Of a DNA stretch of 64,000 bases, positions 10,540 to 21,596 are shown piece after piece. A model generated the notes under the pieces. The model saw only the letters and a list, made by a program, of their open reading frames with translations. It did no database searches and had not been told where the DNA came from. This DNA is from Actinernus sp. WN-2022. Lineage: Eukaryota; Cnidaria; Anthozoa; Actiniaria; Actinernidae. The stretch covers positions 81,759,740 through 81,823,739 of the forward strand of contig JAOWCC010000577.1 of the NCBI GenBank assembly GCA_030867875.1, in the 5' to 3' direction. The first letter of the stretch is position 1. Each line of letters starts with the position of its first letter. Made by a program: the position numbers and the translations under genes.

Positions 10540-10658
10540 AAGCCAATATAGGGCGACGTAAGGCGATATAAGGCGACATTGGGCGACATAAGGCGACATT
10601 GGGCGACATAAGGCGACATAAGGCGACATAAGGCGACCTAAGGACCCAGAGTAGGCCT
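10540..10658. repeat. E1 right subterminal array (AAGGCGACAT)
   Basis: About nine units of GGCGACATAA or GGCGACATTG run up to the right TIR. They point the same way as the left array, so only the terminal 27 bp is inverted. Confidence 0.85.
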
Positions 10659-10779
10659 AAGCTAAGAGGCTGCGAAAGACAGCGATATAAAAACATCTAC
10701 ACACATCTACACACATTATATATTAATGCTATTTCCAAGCAAACTAGAATGTAGTAAGGAAAATATACCTATAGAAGTG

Positions 10780-10994
10780 GAGATTACTATTTACTGCTCC
10801 AGAATCAGGCCCCTGCTTGACTATGCATCTCCAATTTGAAGAGAAGATAGAGTACAGCACAGGATATTTGGCCATTTAATAGAGACTCCTTGGAGAAACT
10901 CAGCGACAGGAGAGATGCATGTAAGACAGCTAAATGCGAACTGTACAGAATAAATTATATAGCATATATCCCTGCTATCGGCTTATTGAACATT
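10780..10994 (+). pseudogene. Possible LINE reverse transcriptase fragment
   Basis: A short plus-strand stretch reads YCSRIRPLLDYASPI, like the (V/I)RP-LEYA-P(V/I)W block of Jockey/CR1-like reverse transcriptases. It then breaks down with stops. It lies just left of element E2. Too short to classify. Confidence 0.4.
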
Positions 10995-11023
10995 CTACTC
11001 AGGCCTACTCTGGGATCTAAACT

Positions 11024-11265
11024 CGCAGCGAGTTAAGGCGAGGTTGTGCGAGTTAAGGCGAGTTAAGGCGATTTAAGGAAAAATACTTAAATTTGTATGT
11101 GGCGAGTTAAGGCGAGTTAAGGCGAGTTAAGGCAGTATAAGGAAAAATACTTAAATTTGTATGTGGCGAGTTAGGGTGGGTTAAGGGTGTTTAGGGAAAC
11201 TCCTTACACTATTTAGTGTATGTGGTGAGCTAAGGTGAGTTAAGGCAGGTTTAGGAAATTCACCA
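11024..11265. repeat. E2 left subterminal array (GCGAGTTAAGG)
   Basis: Runs of GAGTTAAGGC are grouped in blocks separated by a repeated spacer, AAAAATACTTAAATTTGTATG, seen twice. Outer copies are clean and inner ones degenerate to GGTGAGTTAAGG. Confidence 0.88.
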
Positions 11266-11270
11266 CTGCC

Positions 11271-11813
11271 ATAATAATATAAAAAATGCAATTATAATTA
11301 ATATATACATGAAATACAGATCCAATTAAATAATTATTAAACTTATATGGTAAGTCAGTATAGTTGTTATAAATAAATACCCTATACAGCAGCAATTTAG
11401 AAAAGCTGTCTGGTTAATTTTGCATTCCCCAACACAATCTATTGTTTTACACCATTGCCATATTGGTCTCCAAATCATAAATACATGTACAATTCATTTG
11501 TGTTAGGGAATACAGAAATGATATACCTGATGTATGACCTAGCCAACAATTTTCTGTAACATCTACAAAAACATCTGCAAAACACATCTGCAAACATATA
11601 CATCTGTATTCATCCCATTTATATATCTACATATTTATGAATATATATATTAACTATTATATGAATTATAAAATTAAGGGTAAGTCAGAAAAATATCCTT
11701 GTCATTTATCTGTCAGACAATTAAGTGGTTAATATTGAAATAGTCAGTCGATATTTATTATTGATTAATAGACATACACCTATCCTACTTGCGCACACTG
11801 CATTGCTACCTGC
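11271..11813. other. E2 interior, left side
   Basis: AT-rich with ATATA runs. No gene seen. Confidence 0.4.
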
Positions 11814-11957
11814 ACATATACGGATCAATCACGGTTCCTGGGAAACACGTCTCTTATCGTAACAACGAGACTCGTTCATAATATCGTACTCGTTTCCACA
11901 AACGTCTCTCGATTTCGATTCGAGACTCGAACGAGGATCCGCCGTCACACTCAAACC

Positions 11958-12252
11958 GTGTCTCGATTTTACATTTTACTAACGTGTCTCGATTTTACCA
12001 ACGACCTCGATTTTACCAACGACCTCGATTTTACCAACGTGTCTCGATTTTACCAACGTACCTCCATTTTACTAACGTGTCTCGATTTTACTAACGTGTC
12101 TCGATTTTACCAACGTACCTCCATTTTACTAACGTGTCGCGATTTTACTAACGTGTCTCGATTTTACCAACGTACCTCGATTTTACTAACGTGTCGCGAT
12201 TTTACTAACGTGTCTCGATTTTACCAACGTGTCTCGATTTTACTAACGTCTC
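11958..12252 (+). repeat. 19-bp minisatellite (CGTGTCTCGATTTTACTAA)
   Basis: About 15 copies of a 19-bp unit, with 18-bp CGACCTCGATTTTACCAA and CGTACCTCCATTTTACTAA variants in a higher-order pattern. A 141-codon open frame across it is a by-product of the repeat. Confidence 0.93.
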
Positions 12253-12989
12253 CATTTGACAATTTTATTTTAACGCGACTAGAAAGGAAAAGTGAAAGTG
12301 CAGGGATTTGGGTTTTTTTTAAAGAAAAACATAAAATAAAGGTTTGGTTGAACCTGTTCCGCTTCACCCCAAACAGGACATGACTGAAGTTGTATATGTT
12401 TTGTTTCACTTTAATAAAGGGGCACTGTCAATCGAATCTTTAAGTTTCTTAAAAAACAAGGAACCTACAAAAAGAAAACCCCAACTAGAAGATAAATACC
12501 ATGTGAATGTCCTGATTGCTTTTCAAACTTTTTCGATAGAGGATGAATAAGATTACAAAAGCTTATTTTAGAAGCTTGATATCAGAGGTTACAGGTGAAT
12601 CAATGTCCAATTACTCTAAATTGCTCTTAAAAGCAGTATAGTTCATGCACTTGAATCAAATTTGTTCTCCATTGTACCTGGAAAGCATACTCTGCTAATC
12701 TGAATAGTTATTTTTGTCTTTCGTCATGAGAAAGTTTTTATCATTTGGACGTTATCAATGCCGCTTTAAGCTATAGCTAATAGTACATAAAAGTAGCACT
12801 AAACAAAGTGGAATCCACAACATTTATTTCAAATACATATTTTATTTCGCCATTTTCAAAGTTACACATATCAATCAAGAATGCTTCATGATAAAATATT
12901 TATGTGATCAATATTGTATGATTGTAGTTTGCTTTGATAAACAGTCTACATTGTTGGTAAATAAGGCATGGTCTTTTCCTCCATTCTCT

Positions 12990-14546
12990 TCACGGGTTAT
13001 GCTGAAAAAGTACAAATATACATCATTAATGAAAAGGCACACATGGTTTCAGTAACATTGAAGAAGCTGACAAAAATAACAGATGACGATAATAGTGATG
13101 CAAAGGGCTTTGGACTACAGGTAAACTTTGAAGTTCATTTTTTTCTTTTGTATGGAACACAGTGAAATGAATGTCCAAATAATCCATTTCACATTGAGAT
13201 TAAAGGTGCTTTTTACCTACAGTTGTTACTTTTAAAGCTTTTGTATCCTTGTGAACAAAAATAGCTTTTGACAACATACAGTGTATCAGTCCAGATATGT
13301 ATTTAAGTGCTATTACTTAAACGTGCTATTATTATTTAAAAGTGCTATTATTAAAAAAAAGGTAGGTATTAAAATATTACATGTACACAATTTCATTCTT
13401 ACCTTAAATACATGCACTCCATTTACTATTCTGTGAGATCCTTCTTTGGTTGCTTGTCTTTCTAGTCTTATCTGAAATCTAAAACAAAATCAAGTGGAAG
13501 TATGCCTTTCATGATGAAAACATGAGCATTTACAAACAAGAATGGCATACTCCCACTACAACATGTTCTCACTGCAACATGTTCTCACTACATGTATGTT
13601 AATAATTATTATAGACTTTCCAATAGTCCATGTGTATACAGCACTGTAAAAATGATTTGATATTAAAATTAAACCTTATCTATAAACAAAAACTAATGTG
13701 GTAAAAGCAAGTGTAACCCCTTCTCAGCAAGTCAAGATCAGGTATTCTCAGCGAGTCAAGATCAAGAATTCTCAGCGAGTCAAGATAAAGTATTCTCAGC
13801 GATCACTGATTATAATGACTTCATGGTAAACAATGACATACATATTTTTTTGGAAAAAAAACATGTTGAAGCCATCATAAACAGTCACCAGCGAGTCAAC
13901 AAGACCTATCCTCAGCGAGTCAACAAGACATATCCTCAGCGAGTCAACATAACCTATTCTCAGCCAGTCCTTGTTACTCTTGCTCTCCTACTCATTTCTG
14001 ACCCCAGGCCCCGAACTAAGGTTTGGTGAAAGCAAGTGTAACCCCTTCTTAGCAAGTCAAGATCAAGTATTCTCAGCGAGTCAAGATCAAGAATTCTCAG
14101 CGAGTCAACATCAAATATTCTCAGCGATTACTGATTACAATGACTTCATGGTAAACTATATGAAATATTTTTTATTTTTTTTAAAACATGTTGAAGCCAT
14201 CATAAACAGTTGTCAGCAAGTCAACAAGACCTATCCTCAGCGAGTCAACAAGACATATCCTAAGCGAGTCAACATAACCTATTCTCAGCCAGTCCTTGTT
14301 ACCCTTGCTCTCCTACTCAACCCCAAACTAATTCTAAATGACTGTGTTCCAAAATAGGTAAGGACAAACAATTCTCAGTGAGTCAATAAATTTCTTGATC
14401 AAAATCTCTGGTGCTATTCTGTCATGAGCTCCTTTATTTTTAAGACATCCCCCAAAAAAGCAAACACAAAATTACTCAAATTATAATAAAACCAAAATAC
14501 CAACCTGAATTTCTGGTCACTTGACTTCATGTGCTTCTCATGGCTC
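12990..14546 (-). CDS. Three 3' exons of an unidentified gene, left-arm copy
   Basis: Minus-strand exons lie at 14,505-14,546, 13,403-13,478 and from 13,001 to the stop at 12,990. They mirror the right-arm copy exactly in length, phase and splice sites. The protein end runs SHEKH, DQKFR, then FQIRLERQATKEG and NGVHVFK, and finishes HNP. Compared with the right copy there is one amino-acid change (Met for Thr in the first exon) and one synonymous change in the second. The protein family is not recognised. Upstream exons are not visible beyond the arm boundary, so this copy is probably a 3' fragment only. Confidence 0.55.
13712..14395 (+). repeat. 24-bp minisatellite in the intron of the left arm
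   Basis: Two blocks of CAGCGAGTCAAGATCAAGTA- and CAGCGAGTCAACAAGACCTA-type 24-bp units, about 20 in all, are separated by a duplicated spacer with ATGTTGAAGCCATCATAAAC. The whole block is itself tandemly duplicated at about 300-bp spacing. Because 24 is divisible by three, frames stay open (SQDQVFSA-type units). They sit in an intron and are not proteins. Confidence 0.92.
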
Positions 14547-14573
14547 CTAAAGAAATCAGTGGAAAGCATCATA

Positions 14574-15810
14574 CATGTATAGTTTACAATCATATTGATA
14601 TTATTATAACACATGCTTATATGTACATAAAGTCAACCAATAAATCTGTAGATAAAACTCGGAAGATAGAATTTACCACGAATTATACCCATAAACAGAA
14701 CTTGATATGTCTTACAAACCGAGAATACCGTATTAAAATTGAATTGGATCTGTCAAAAGAATAGCAGGATTTGTCGTGGAAACTCCGTACCTAGAAACCG
14801 AACTGTCATAAAACTAGAACTGGAGAGTATAAATTATGGCTCTGCCCACAGTATCGTTCGCAGCCGCGTTTATATTTATGTTGTCATGCAGTTTTTTGTT
14901 TGGCGACGATTGATACAAACAGGCTTTGTTTTCTTATTTCGCTGAACTGCACAGAAGACCTTGAAATAACCGTTCAATATTTAATCTACCTTAATTTATC
15001 CTAAAGAAAGCTTTGATTTATACCCTCGAAGAAGGAAATGCATTTAATTTTCACCACTTCGCCTTCCCTTGCTGTTAACAATAGAAAATGGACAATCTGA
15101 AATCTACAATGTCTACCATCTCGTTTTTCTCGGCCAATGGATGTAATCGTTTCGTGGGCAGAGGTTTCTCTCGGCGGCAGGAAAGGGGTCGAGTGGAACT
15201 TCTCGAAACGAGCGATAGTATTGGCCTACGCAACAATAGAAAACACCCTACCCATGAGAAAGTGCTGTACAAAAAACATAGAAGTATAGTATTATGGATG
15301 CAATCAGAATACAGGTCTCAAGAGGTTCCATGCTACTCGGAGGAAAGGCAGAGAGATGAGAAACCTCTGCTCGCAGGGTAGGAGGGCCACACATTTCTCT
15401 GTGTTACCCTCTTTAAATAGTTATTTTCCAAGTGGTGTACATGCATGAAATCAATGCACACAATATTTTATTAAACAACCATGTCAAAAATTTGCAGGGG
15501 AGATGCAAGGGGGGAGGGGGGGTAGAGAATGAAATCAAAAAGTCTAAAAAATATATAACCCTCCCTGGACAATGAGTATGAAATATTTTGACCCTTTCTC
15601 CCCCATAACCACCCCTTTTTCAGTTCCCTATGATTTATGCCCCTCCATTTTTGGGGATTCAAAAAAATATGACCCTTCATCTCAACCTCCTCCCCCTGCT
15701 AATTTCTGACCAGTCCCTTCAGCGACAACCCTCATGAAACCCGATTTAATTATCAGTAAAACTTTGTAATTAGAAGCTCCCATAAGGGACTGTGACCACC
15801 TTTGGTGGTT
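14574..15810. other. Core of the 24.7-kb unit, left side, no gene recognised
   Basis: A 97-codon plus-strand frame at 15,088-15,381 has no family resemblance and overlaps a weak inverted repeat (CAGAGGTTTCTC at about 15,160 and GAGAAACCTCTG at about 15,357). The second arm, AAAGGCAGAGAGATGAGAAAC, recurs at 27,320. C-rich and T-rich runs lie at 15,490-15,700. Confidence 0.4.
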
Positions 15811-15814
15811 TTAA

Positions 15815-17077
15815 GGTTACAGGATACATTTGCGGGTCTCTCTCGTTAATAATTTTGTACGGGCGTTGTTTTAAAGAAAACTATAGAAACCTATATACCT
15901 CTGTAAAGCTTATGAAGTGTAAAATACGCTGAATGGATTTGTTTAAAAATGTATTTTATTGTAAAGCAATGCTAAGCCAACAAACGCAAAACTGACCAGG
16001 TTTATAAAAGTGAATTAGCAGCCTTCGGGTTAACGCATAAGAACAATTCAACTGCATAATGTCAATCAGCCTAAAAAAGGGTGTGAGCATTTGTAAATAT
16101 TTTACTTCATTCAAATGCAATTCATTCCTAAAGTTTTAGTCTTCAATAATGTCCGAGTCACATCACGCGGGATACTCTACGACGAAAAATACTTTGAATA
16201 TTGCTAAACGCTCACACCCTTTTCTTTGTCAGTAACTTATCTGTCTTTTGGCCGAGTTTTATCAAAATCTGGCAACTCTGCATACCCTATTAATTCATTC
16301 AAAGAGAGGGGATACGAAGAAAAACCTATTCGGAGATTTGGCGTGTAAAGTTTTGTGAACATTTCACACCTCATCAAGACAAATGTCAACACTTCGAACC
16401 AACTAGCCAATGACTACGCAAGGACCCATGGAGCTTCAAAACAGTAGTGAAATTCGCGGGAAATTATAGACTCCGATGTGAATTCATCGCTGCTCGCGTC
16501 CTCAGTCTCTTCAAATGACTTGCTGGTTCCTGGTAAGCCAAAGAACAGTTTAAGCCTGCTGGCGCTGCTTATATTTGGAGTTGACACTGAAGTTGAAGGT
16601 TGTTATTCGCTGCCTTTCGCACGTTCTTCGAAGCATGAGCCTTTGTCACTGTCCGCGAGCTCAATCTGGCTTGTTTTACCGAATTCGTCCTTATCGCCGG
16701 TTTCCTTTCTTTTTTGGTCCAGGGTTCGCTTTGTTTTACTCAAGGACTCTGCTTTTCTCTTTTGTATTTCCCCATACAAACGATTGATAAAAGACTCTAA
16801 ATACACGTTTGTTATTTCGAAGAAGGGAAGCTACAACCACAGTATGCAAATTACAGTTCCTGCTAAAAGTCCACAGGGTGCCCGTGGTACGTAAAGGGAT
16901 TACAACGCCTTGGTGATTTATTTAGTTTCCTTCTATATACGTTTTTTCTAAATATCTCGCAAGCTTTTATATCTTTTGAAATAATATTTTTTCTAAATTG
17001 TAGAACAATCCATAAACTTTACAAATAATCAATAATATTTTTTTACAAAAAACATGCCTTGAAGGTATCCGGTAACC
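15815..17077. mobile_element. 1.26-kb element with TTAA flanks and GGTTACMGGATAC ends
   Basis: The left end GGTTACAGGATACATTTG and the right end CAAGGTATCCGGTAACC (with one extra base) are inverted. TTAA directly flanks both sides (15,811-15,814 and 17,078-17,081). TTAA duplications are typical of piggyBac and Kolobok superfamilies. The interior holds a degenerate coding-like stretch on the minus strand and a small inner inverted repeat, AAAAAGGGTGTGAGC at 16,075 with GCTCACACCCTTTT at 16,209. Confidence 0.75.
16413..16806 (-). pseudogene. Degenerate coding-like stretch inside the TTAA element
   Basis: One minus-strand frame reads for about 130 codons with a single in-frame stop at 16,603. 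It is rich in Lys, Glu and Ser: KRKAESLSKTKR in the first half, GTSKSFEETEDASSDEF in the second. This composition suits a disordered or nuclear segment of a transposase or host protein better than chance. No family is recognised. The overlapping 138-codon plus-strand frame is judged a shadow. Confidence 0.35.
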
Positions 17078-17090
17078 TTAAAGAATTTGG

Positions 17091-17172
17091 AAGAAGGTGG
17101 AAAATAGCATTTACAAACAGGTTTTGTTAATAACACTACCAATCTCATACAAGTGCCTTTAAATATATGAAT
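17091..17172 (+). repeat. Dispersed repeat, inverted copy of 25,440-25,516
   Basis: The block GGTGGAAAATAGCATTTACAAA followed by CAGGTTTTG and a TTTAAAT end recurs in opposite orientation near 25.5 kb. Confidence 0.7.
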
Positions 17173-18668
17173 TAAGATTTGTTTGCTATCTAGTACAACC
17201 ATGTGATTGCAATGTAAATTACCACAAGCATGAGTTGTGAATCAATTATCCTGCTCCCCTAGCACAAATCATGTATGACACAAAAATATGCTAGAACTCC
17301 ATGTAAAAGTGGCCCGAGTTAAGGCCACTCAGGGCCTCTTGTTATTATTAAAATAATATCATTTACACCGTTCCAAAAACTCGCGCTGCGAGTTTTTTTG
17401 AAACAGACATGGCCATGGGCGAACGCATGCAAAGCGATCAAATTTCTTCCCAATAATTTAACTGTACTAGTAAAAGCACATGCATGTTTTGGAACAGAAT
17501 AATAATCCAGCAAATCATTTGAAGGTTCTTTTCTTCCTTTCGTGAATAAGTAATTGATAATGGAATAAAGTCTGTTATTATATTCTTATAGATTAATTTG
17601 ATTTTCGAGTGATTCTGAATATGAAATTCGATCGGACTTTGGACTCTACATTAGTTACAACCGATTCTTACTAATCTTAGCCACTGGGAATAAACTAAGT
17701 ATATCCTAAATGTCACAGAGAGATTGTATCTTTACAGGGAAAAATATGTTCGTGAACCAGTGATTTCCTTGAACGGTTAATCGAAAGGAGTTTGACTATT
17801 TGTTGGAGTCCCCGTTGGAGTAAACAAGCATGACAAGGTATAAACAGCAAACACCTTACGGCTTACCTGTTCTGCAGCTTAGTTTGTTTCCCGAGACGAT
17901 TTTCTTGGACAAAAGGTTAATACCGGACATTACTGTTATAACATGATCGGTATTAGAGTACTTTTGTGGTATAAATTCTGTAACAACAAGCAGAAAAGTT
18001 CAACCCACACAGCCACAGATTGCATGCAGTCGCACGAGGTTAGCTAGACTCTTCCACAGACCCCGCTCGGCCGCAGCACTTTATAGGAAAATCACATGCC
18101 TAACGAGCAGAGGTAATTACTCCGTAAATTGCACTTTAACGTGGAATTACCGAGTCAGGAATGTGATTTTGCTTGAATCGCATAGTCCGATGAATTGCTT
18201 GAAGATTTAGTACTTTTGTTGATATTTTGCTAAGTTATAAATAGCGCGCGTAGTCTGCAGTGGTACGGTGATTCCACTCTGAATCACCACTCCGTCTCAG
18301 CCAATCAGCGTCTGATTTCGCAAATGCACCGTGCGATTCAGCTTTGGCTATGCGATTCTCAGTGAAATTACTACAGGCATATTTTCTGGACCCAGCAGGC
18401 ATTTCGAGGCAAACACAGGCCGAATGAGAATTCTCGGAAGATTTTAAACCATTTGTTCCCATCTCTCGCTAACTCGAACTCCCGATAACTCGAACCTTTT
18501 CTGATTTCCCTTGGAGGTTCGAGTGTATATAGGTAATTTAATATTTTTGTTTTTCTCGTGTATGTAAATTAAAGAAGTTTACCTCTACTTACTCATGTAA
18601 CGCACGCTTACAATTTGTTGGATTAAAGATTATTAACTGAAATGCCTGTTGGTTATCTCTATTTAAAA
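17173..18668. other. Core sequence with no clear gene
   Basis: A GGCCCGAGTTAAGGCC word at 17,312 resembles the head of the short repeat at 19,411. A possible minus-strand first exon (ATG near 17,930, donor GTAAG at about 17,868) is weak. A 75-codon minus frame at 18,235-18,462 has no recognisable domain. Confidence 0.35.
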
Positions 18669-18677
18669 GCTTTTACC

Positions 18678-18992
18678 CCGGGGGGGGGGGGGGGGACTGC
18701 CATATAAAAGGGGTAGGGATGCTCGTCGGACGTTTTCGATTTGACCCCTAAGAGGTACTAAAATGGGCGTGGCTCAAGCTTATTTTGACCCCTAAAAGAT
18801 AATAAAAATGTAAATTGATAACAGCTTTTTTGTTCAATTGACACCCGACCCCTAAAAGGTACCGCTTTACATAGAAATATATGTGTTTGATGGTGGATAC
18901 CCTAAGTGGTACCAAACTCCTGATTTTGACCCCTAAAAGGTACGACGAGCATCCATGTACCCCTCACATAAGGGAGTCCCCCCCCCCCCCGG
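18678..18992. mobile_element. 315-bp poly-G MITE with 9-bp target duplication
   Basis: The element begins CCGGGGGGG and ends CCCCCCCGG. Inside follow GCCATATAAAAGGGG and its inverse, then GATGCTCGTCG and CGACGAGCATC. GCTTTTACC flanks both sides exactly. Internal GACCCCTAAAAGGTAC words recur four times. Relatives lie at 25,973 and 27,969-29,398. An 8-9 bp duplication fits hAT- or MULE-like mobilisation. Confidence 0.88.
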
Positions 18993-19410
18993 GCTTTTAC
19001 CCTCCTTCCCAAAACTGCAGTCTGCTCATTATATTACAGAACTATAAAGGGAACTGTTTGAAGCCTTTAATTTCTCGAACCAAAACCTCGGCCGTGAGAG
19101 GATTCTTGTTTAAGTTTACTTTGAGAGTTGAATATTGCTTCGCTCATCATAAATTATTCTTTGCTGAGTGTTTATTTCTCCTGGTTATTTCTGGATTCGT
19201 GTTGGCGAGCACGGTCAAAATTAGTTTAGTGTTGGCCTACAGATCACGGTTTTTGCGATGGTATGTATTATTACCGAGAGTAAAATGAAATGTGGCATTA
19301 AACCTACGAAACGTACCTCAAACAAGAATACCGACCGATGGCGAAATCTATTAGCGAAATCTATCTTATATCACGCATGCGCAGAAATTTTGCTGCACGG
19401 AACAAAAAAA

Positions 19411-19486
19411 ACAAGAGCCCATCTGGGCTTTCACTCGGGCCACATGAGATTGAAGATGAAATACACTTTCATTTGAAACCCTCTTA
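19411..19486 (+). repeat. Short interspersed repeat, copy 1
   Basis: The 76-bp block begins ACAAGAGCCCATCTGGGCT and contains CACATGAGATTGAAGATG. A nearly identical inverted copy lies at 32,049-32,125. The head AGCCCATCTGGGCT is palindromic. Confidence 0.85.
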
Positions 19487-20029
19487 ATAATAACCAAAGG
19501 GAAGAATTATTAGCTGAATATTAGCAGTCTTTAGGAGTGGAAGGTAGCGCGGTGACTTTCATTCTCTGCTCCCCTAGTATATATGCATGTTTTTGTTTTC
19601 TCGTATGTAAATTAAGGTACTTGACCTTTTACTGCATGTAAACACTACTTATTCATGGAACACACGTTTGCAATTTAGTCTGCTGTTCTGTTATACTGCA
19701 GGTTCCAGTCGTAAACAGTCCGAATTTGACCAAAGTGAAACAAGCTGCTCGCGTCCGTAGATATATATTTCTTCGTTGTGCACTTTTGACATATAATTCT
19801 TCAAATGGCACCATTGTTTTATTTCTACATGTTTAATAATACAGTTCTCTGCTGTAAAAAAAATAGAACATTCTATGGAAGATTTCTTGTCCTAAAGTTT
19901 GGAAACGTAACACATGCATTTGACGCTAGAAAGGCAGTACTCTCGGATCGAAGTACGCAAAATTAATTTACTAGTGGCAGTTTACTAGTTTGCACTATCG
20001 GCTGTTATGGAATGGAAACATACTTTCAC

Positions 20030-20640
20030 AGCTTAATATGTATGTCGATTGGTCAGAAGGATATCTTGTTTAAGATGCTACGGTCCTTTCGGCATCAGGA
20101 AATTTTTAAACGGGAGTTTTCGTACAGTATTTCAAGCTATGCTGTAGCACGAGTTCAGTTAAGCCACAAATGTCCGTGAAACTAATACCGTGTTCATTAT
20201 TATCGGTTTTCTCTATGGGTTCTCATGTATTCAATAATTACTTCTGGAGCTTCATATGTGTCTCTGTTGGTCACAATGATTTCCTCTTTCGGTTTTTCAC
20301 AAGCGGTTTCATAGCAGCTCGATGTTTGACTCTCATATAGTCGATGATAACTTATATAGCTTCATATGTACGTCGATTGCTCACAAGGATTTCCTCTTTC
20401 AGTTTTTCCCGTTAGTTTGGACATTAGGGATTTATTCTTGGAGATTTCGTACAGTTTAGCGACCCTGTGTCGAAAGTAGAAAAGTTCGCTTAATTGTCAC
20501 GAAAGTGCGAATACTGACAAGCGGTTAATTTCATAGCAGTTCGATGTTTGCAGACTCTCACGTAGTCGATAATATAAACTTCTATAGCTTCATATGTGCG
20601 TCGATTGCTCACAAGGCTATCGTATTTGAGTTCATGAGGT
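20030..20640 (+). repeat. Irregular direct repeats of a 50-bp word
   Basis: A word close to TAGCTTCATATGTGCGTCGA followed by TTGCTCACAAGG and TTTCCTCTTTC occurs about four times at uneven spacing. Linked words TTTCATAGCAGYTCGATGTTTG and CTCACGTAGTCGAT occur two or three times. This looks like an old, partly deleted tandem array. Confidence 0.7.
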
Positions 20641-20869
20641 TGTTTTGCCATCAAAGAAATGTTTTATATCTAACTTTTTGTACAGTCTTTGCACTCCGGT
20701 CGGTTCATATCATTTGAGCCTCGATCGTTTCTAAGCCGTAGATATATATTTCTTGTTGTCGCTGTTGAAAACTGCCATATCATTATAATACGACTTGAAA
20801 AGTTTCCATGTGTTTCGTGAACTCTACTGGACATCCAAACCCTCTTCGCTTCTAGTTAGAATGCCAAAA

Positions 20870-21006
20870 AGCTTCCAATTTCTTGCGTTTTTCGGCTGCT
20901 GTATTCAGAGGACTCAGTGGCGGTCTCCCGCCCGTAAGGTCACTTTGCTTTGTGTTGCAGTCTGCAACGACTAATTTTGAATAAACAAATGACATGACAT
21001 GACATG
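20870..21006 (+). repeat. Possible retroelement 3' tail ending in (ATGAC)n
   Basis: AATAAACAAATGACATGACATGACATG looks like a polyadenylation-type end with a short tandem tail, as in LINE-like elements. Coding sequence is absent. Confidence 0.35.
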
Positions 21007-21596
21007 CCTGGTTTAAGCACATCTTACATTTCCATAAACGACCAAAGGAGGCAAGGATGAGTTGAAAAAGAGCACTGATGGAAGTCGATTTAAAAATCGG
21101 GATTTCACCCCTCTGAGAATTTCGCCGGGCTAGAACATAATTCTAAAATCATCAGATTTTCACACATGCGCAGTACCGTGACACACGCCTTTCATTATAT
21201 CCGCAGTCTGTGCGGCTTTCACGATTACCATCATTCTCTCCATCAGAATCGTGTTTTAATGGACTTGTGCCTTATGCCGTTTTCGAAGTGAACAAAATGA
21301 ACACAGAACAGTAGTTAAACTCGATGAAAACATTCGGTGGTACGTGCCTCGGTTTTGAACGGCAAAATTTGTCTTATTACTTAAAAATTGGTTTAAGAAA
21401 ACACCTCATTTCGACCTGGCCTAACCTGACCTGTGACCTGTACTTTACACCCACCGGGTCCCGCAAGATATATTTGCTCCTGTTTGGTAGATTATATAGT
21501 CTCCATTGGAATAATTAATATCAACCCTCGCCAGGCGGCTCCGTGTTCAAGTATATATGTGCACTTGAACAGTGTGAGCTGATTGGTTAACGGACC

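Larger units (their letters stand above)
7212..10658. mobile_element. Element E1: 3.45-kb TIR element of the AGGCCTACTC family
   Basis: The left end AGGCCTACTCTTGGTCCTTA is inverted at the right end, where the sequence reads TAAGGACCCAGAGTAGGCCT. The flanks are AAGTTA and AAGCTA, a 6-bp target duplication with one transition. Inside both ends lie arrays of AAGGCGACAT-type units that run in the same direction rather than inverted. The interior holds three foldbacks and one exon-like frame but no transposase. It is probably non-autonomous. The superfamily is unknown. A 6-bp duplication fits Polinton- or Dada-type integration, but the TIR is only about 27 bp. Confidence 0.65.
11822..14573 (+). 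repeat. Left 2.75-kb inverted arm
   Basis: The arm holds, from outside in: a segment rich in GAGACTCG-type dyads, a 19-bp minisatellite, a dispersed repeat (12,416-12,670), three exons of a gene on the minus strand, a short hairpin near 13,490-13,560, and a 24-bp minisatellite inside an intron. Homology to the right arm stops just after GGAAAGCATCATA. Confidence 0.9.

Noticed and set aside
11958..12383. 141-codon plus-strand ORF and its 155-codon mirror at 36,103-36,570
   Set aside because: They run across the 19-bp minisatellite and have no domain.
12968..13165. 65-codon ORF (and mirror at 35,187-35,384) with a donor-like end
   Set aside because: It is antisense to exon C and the B-C intron of the arm gene fragment, whose splice sites and phases fit better. 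The near-identity between arms reflects the duplication, not protein selection.
13823..14357. 68- and 128-codon ORFs with SQDQVFSA-type repeats
   Set aside because: The 24-bp intronic minisatellite stays open because its period is divisible by three.
16478..16894. 138-codon plus-strand ORF
   Set aside because: The opposite strand has the more protein-like composition, so this frame is judged a shadow.
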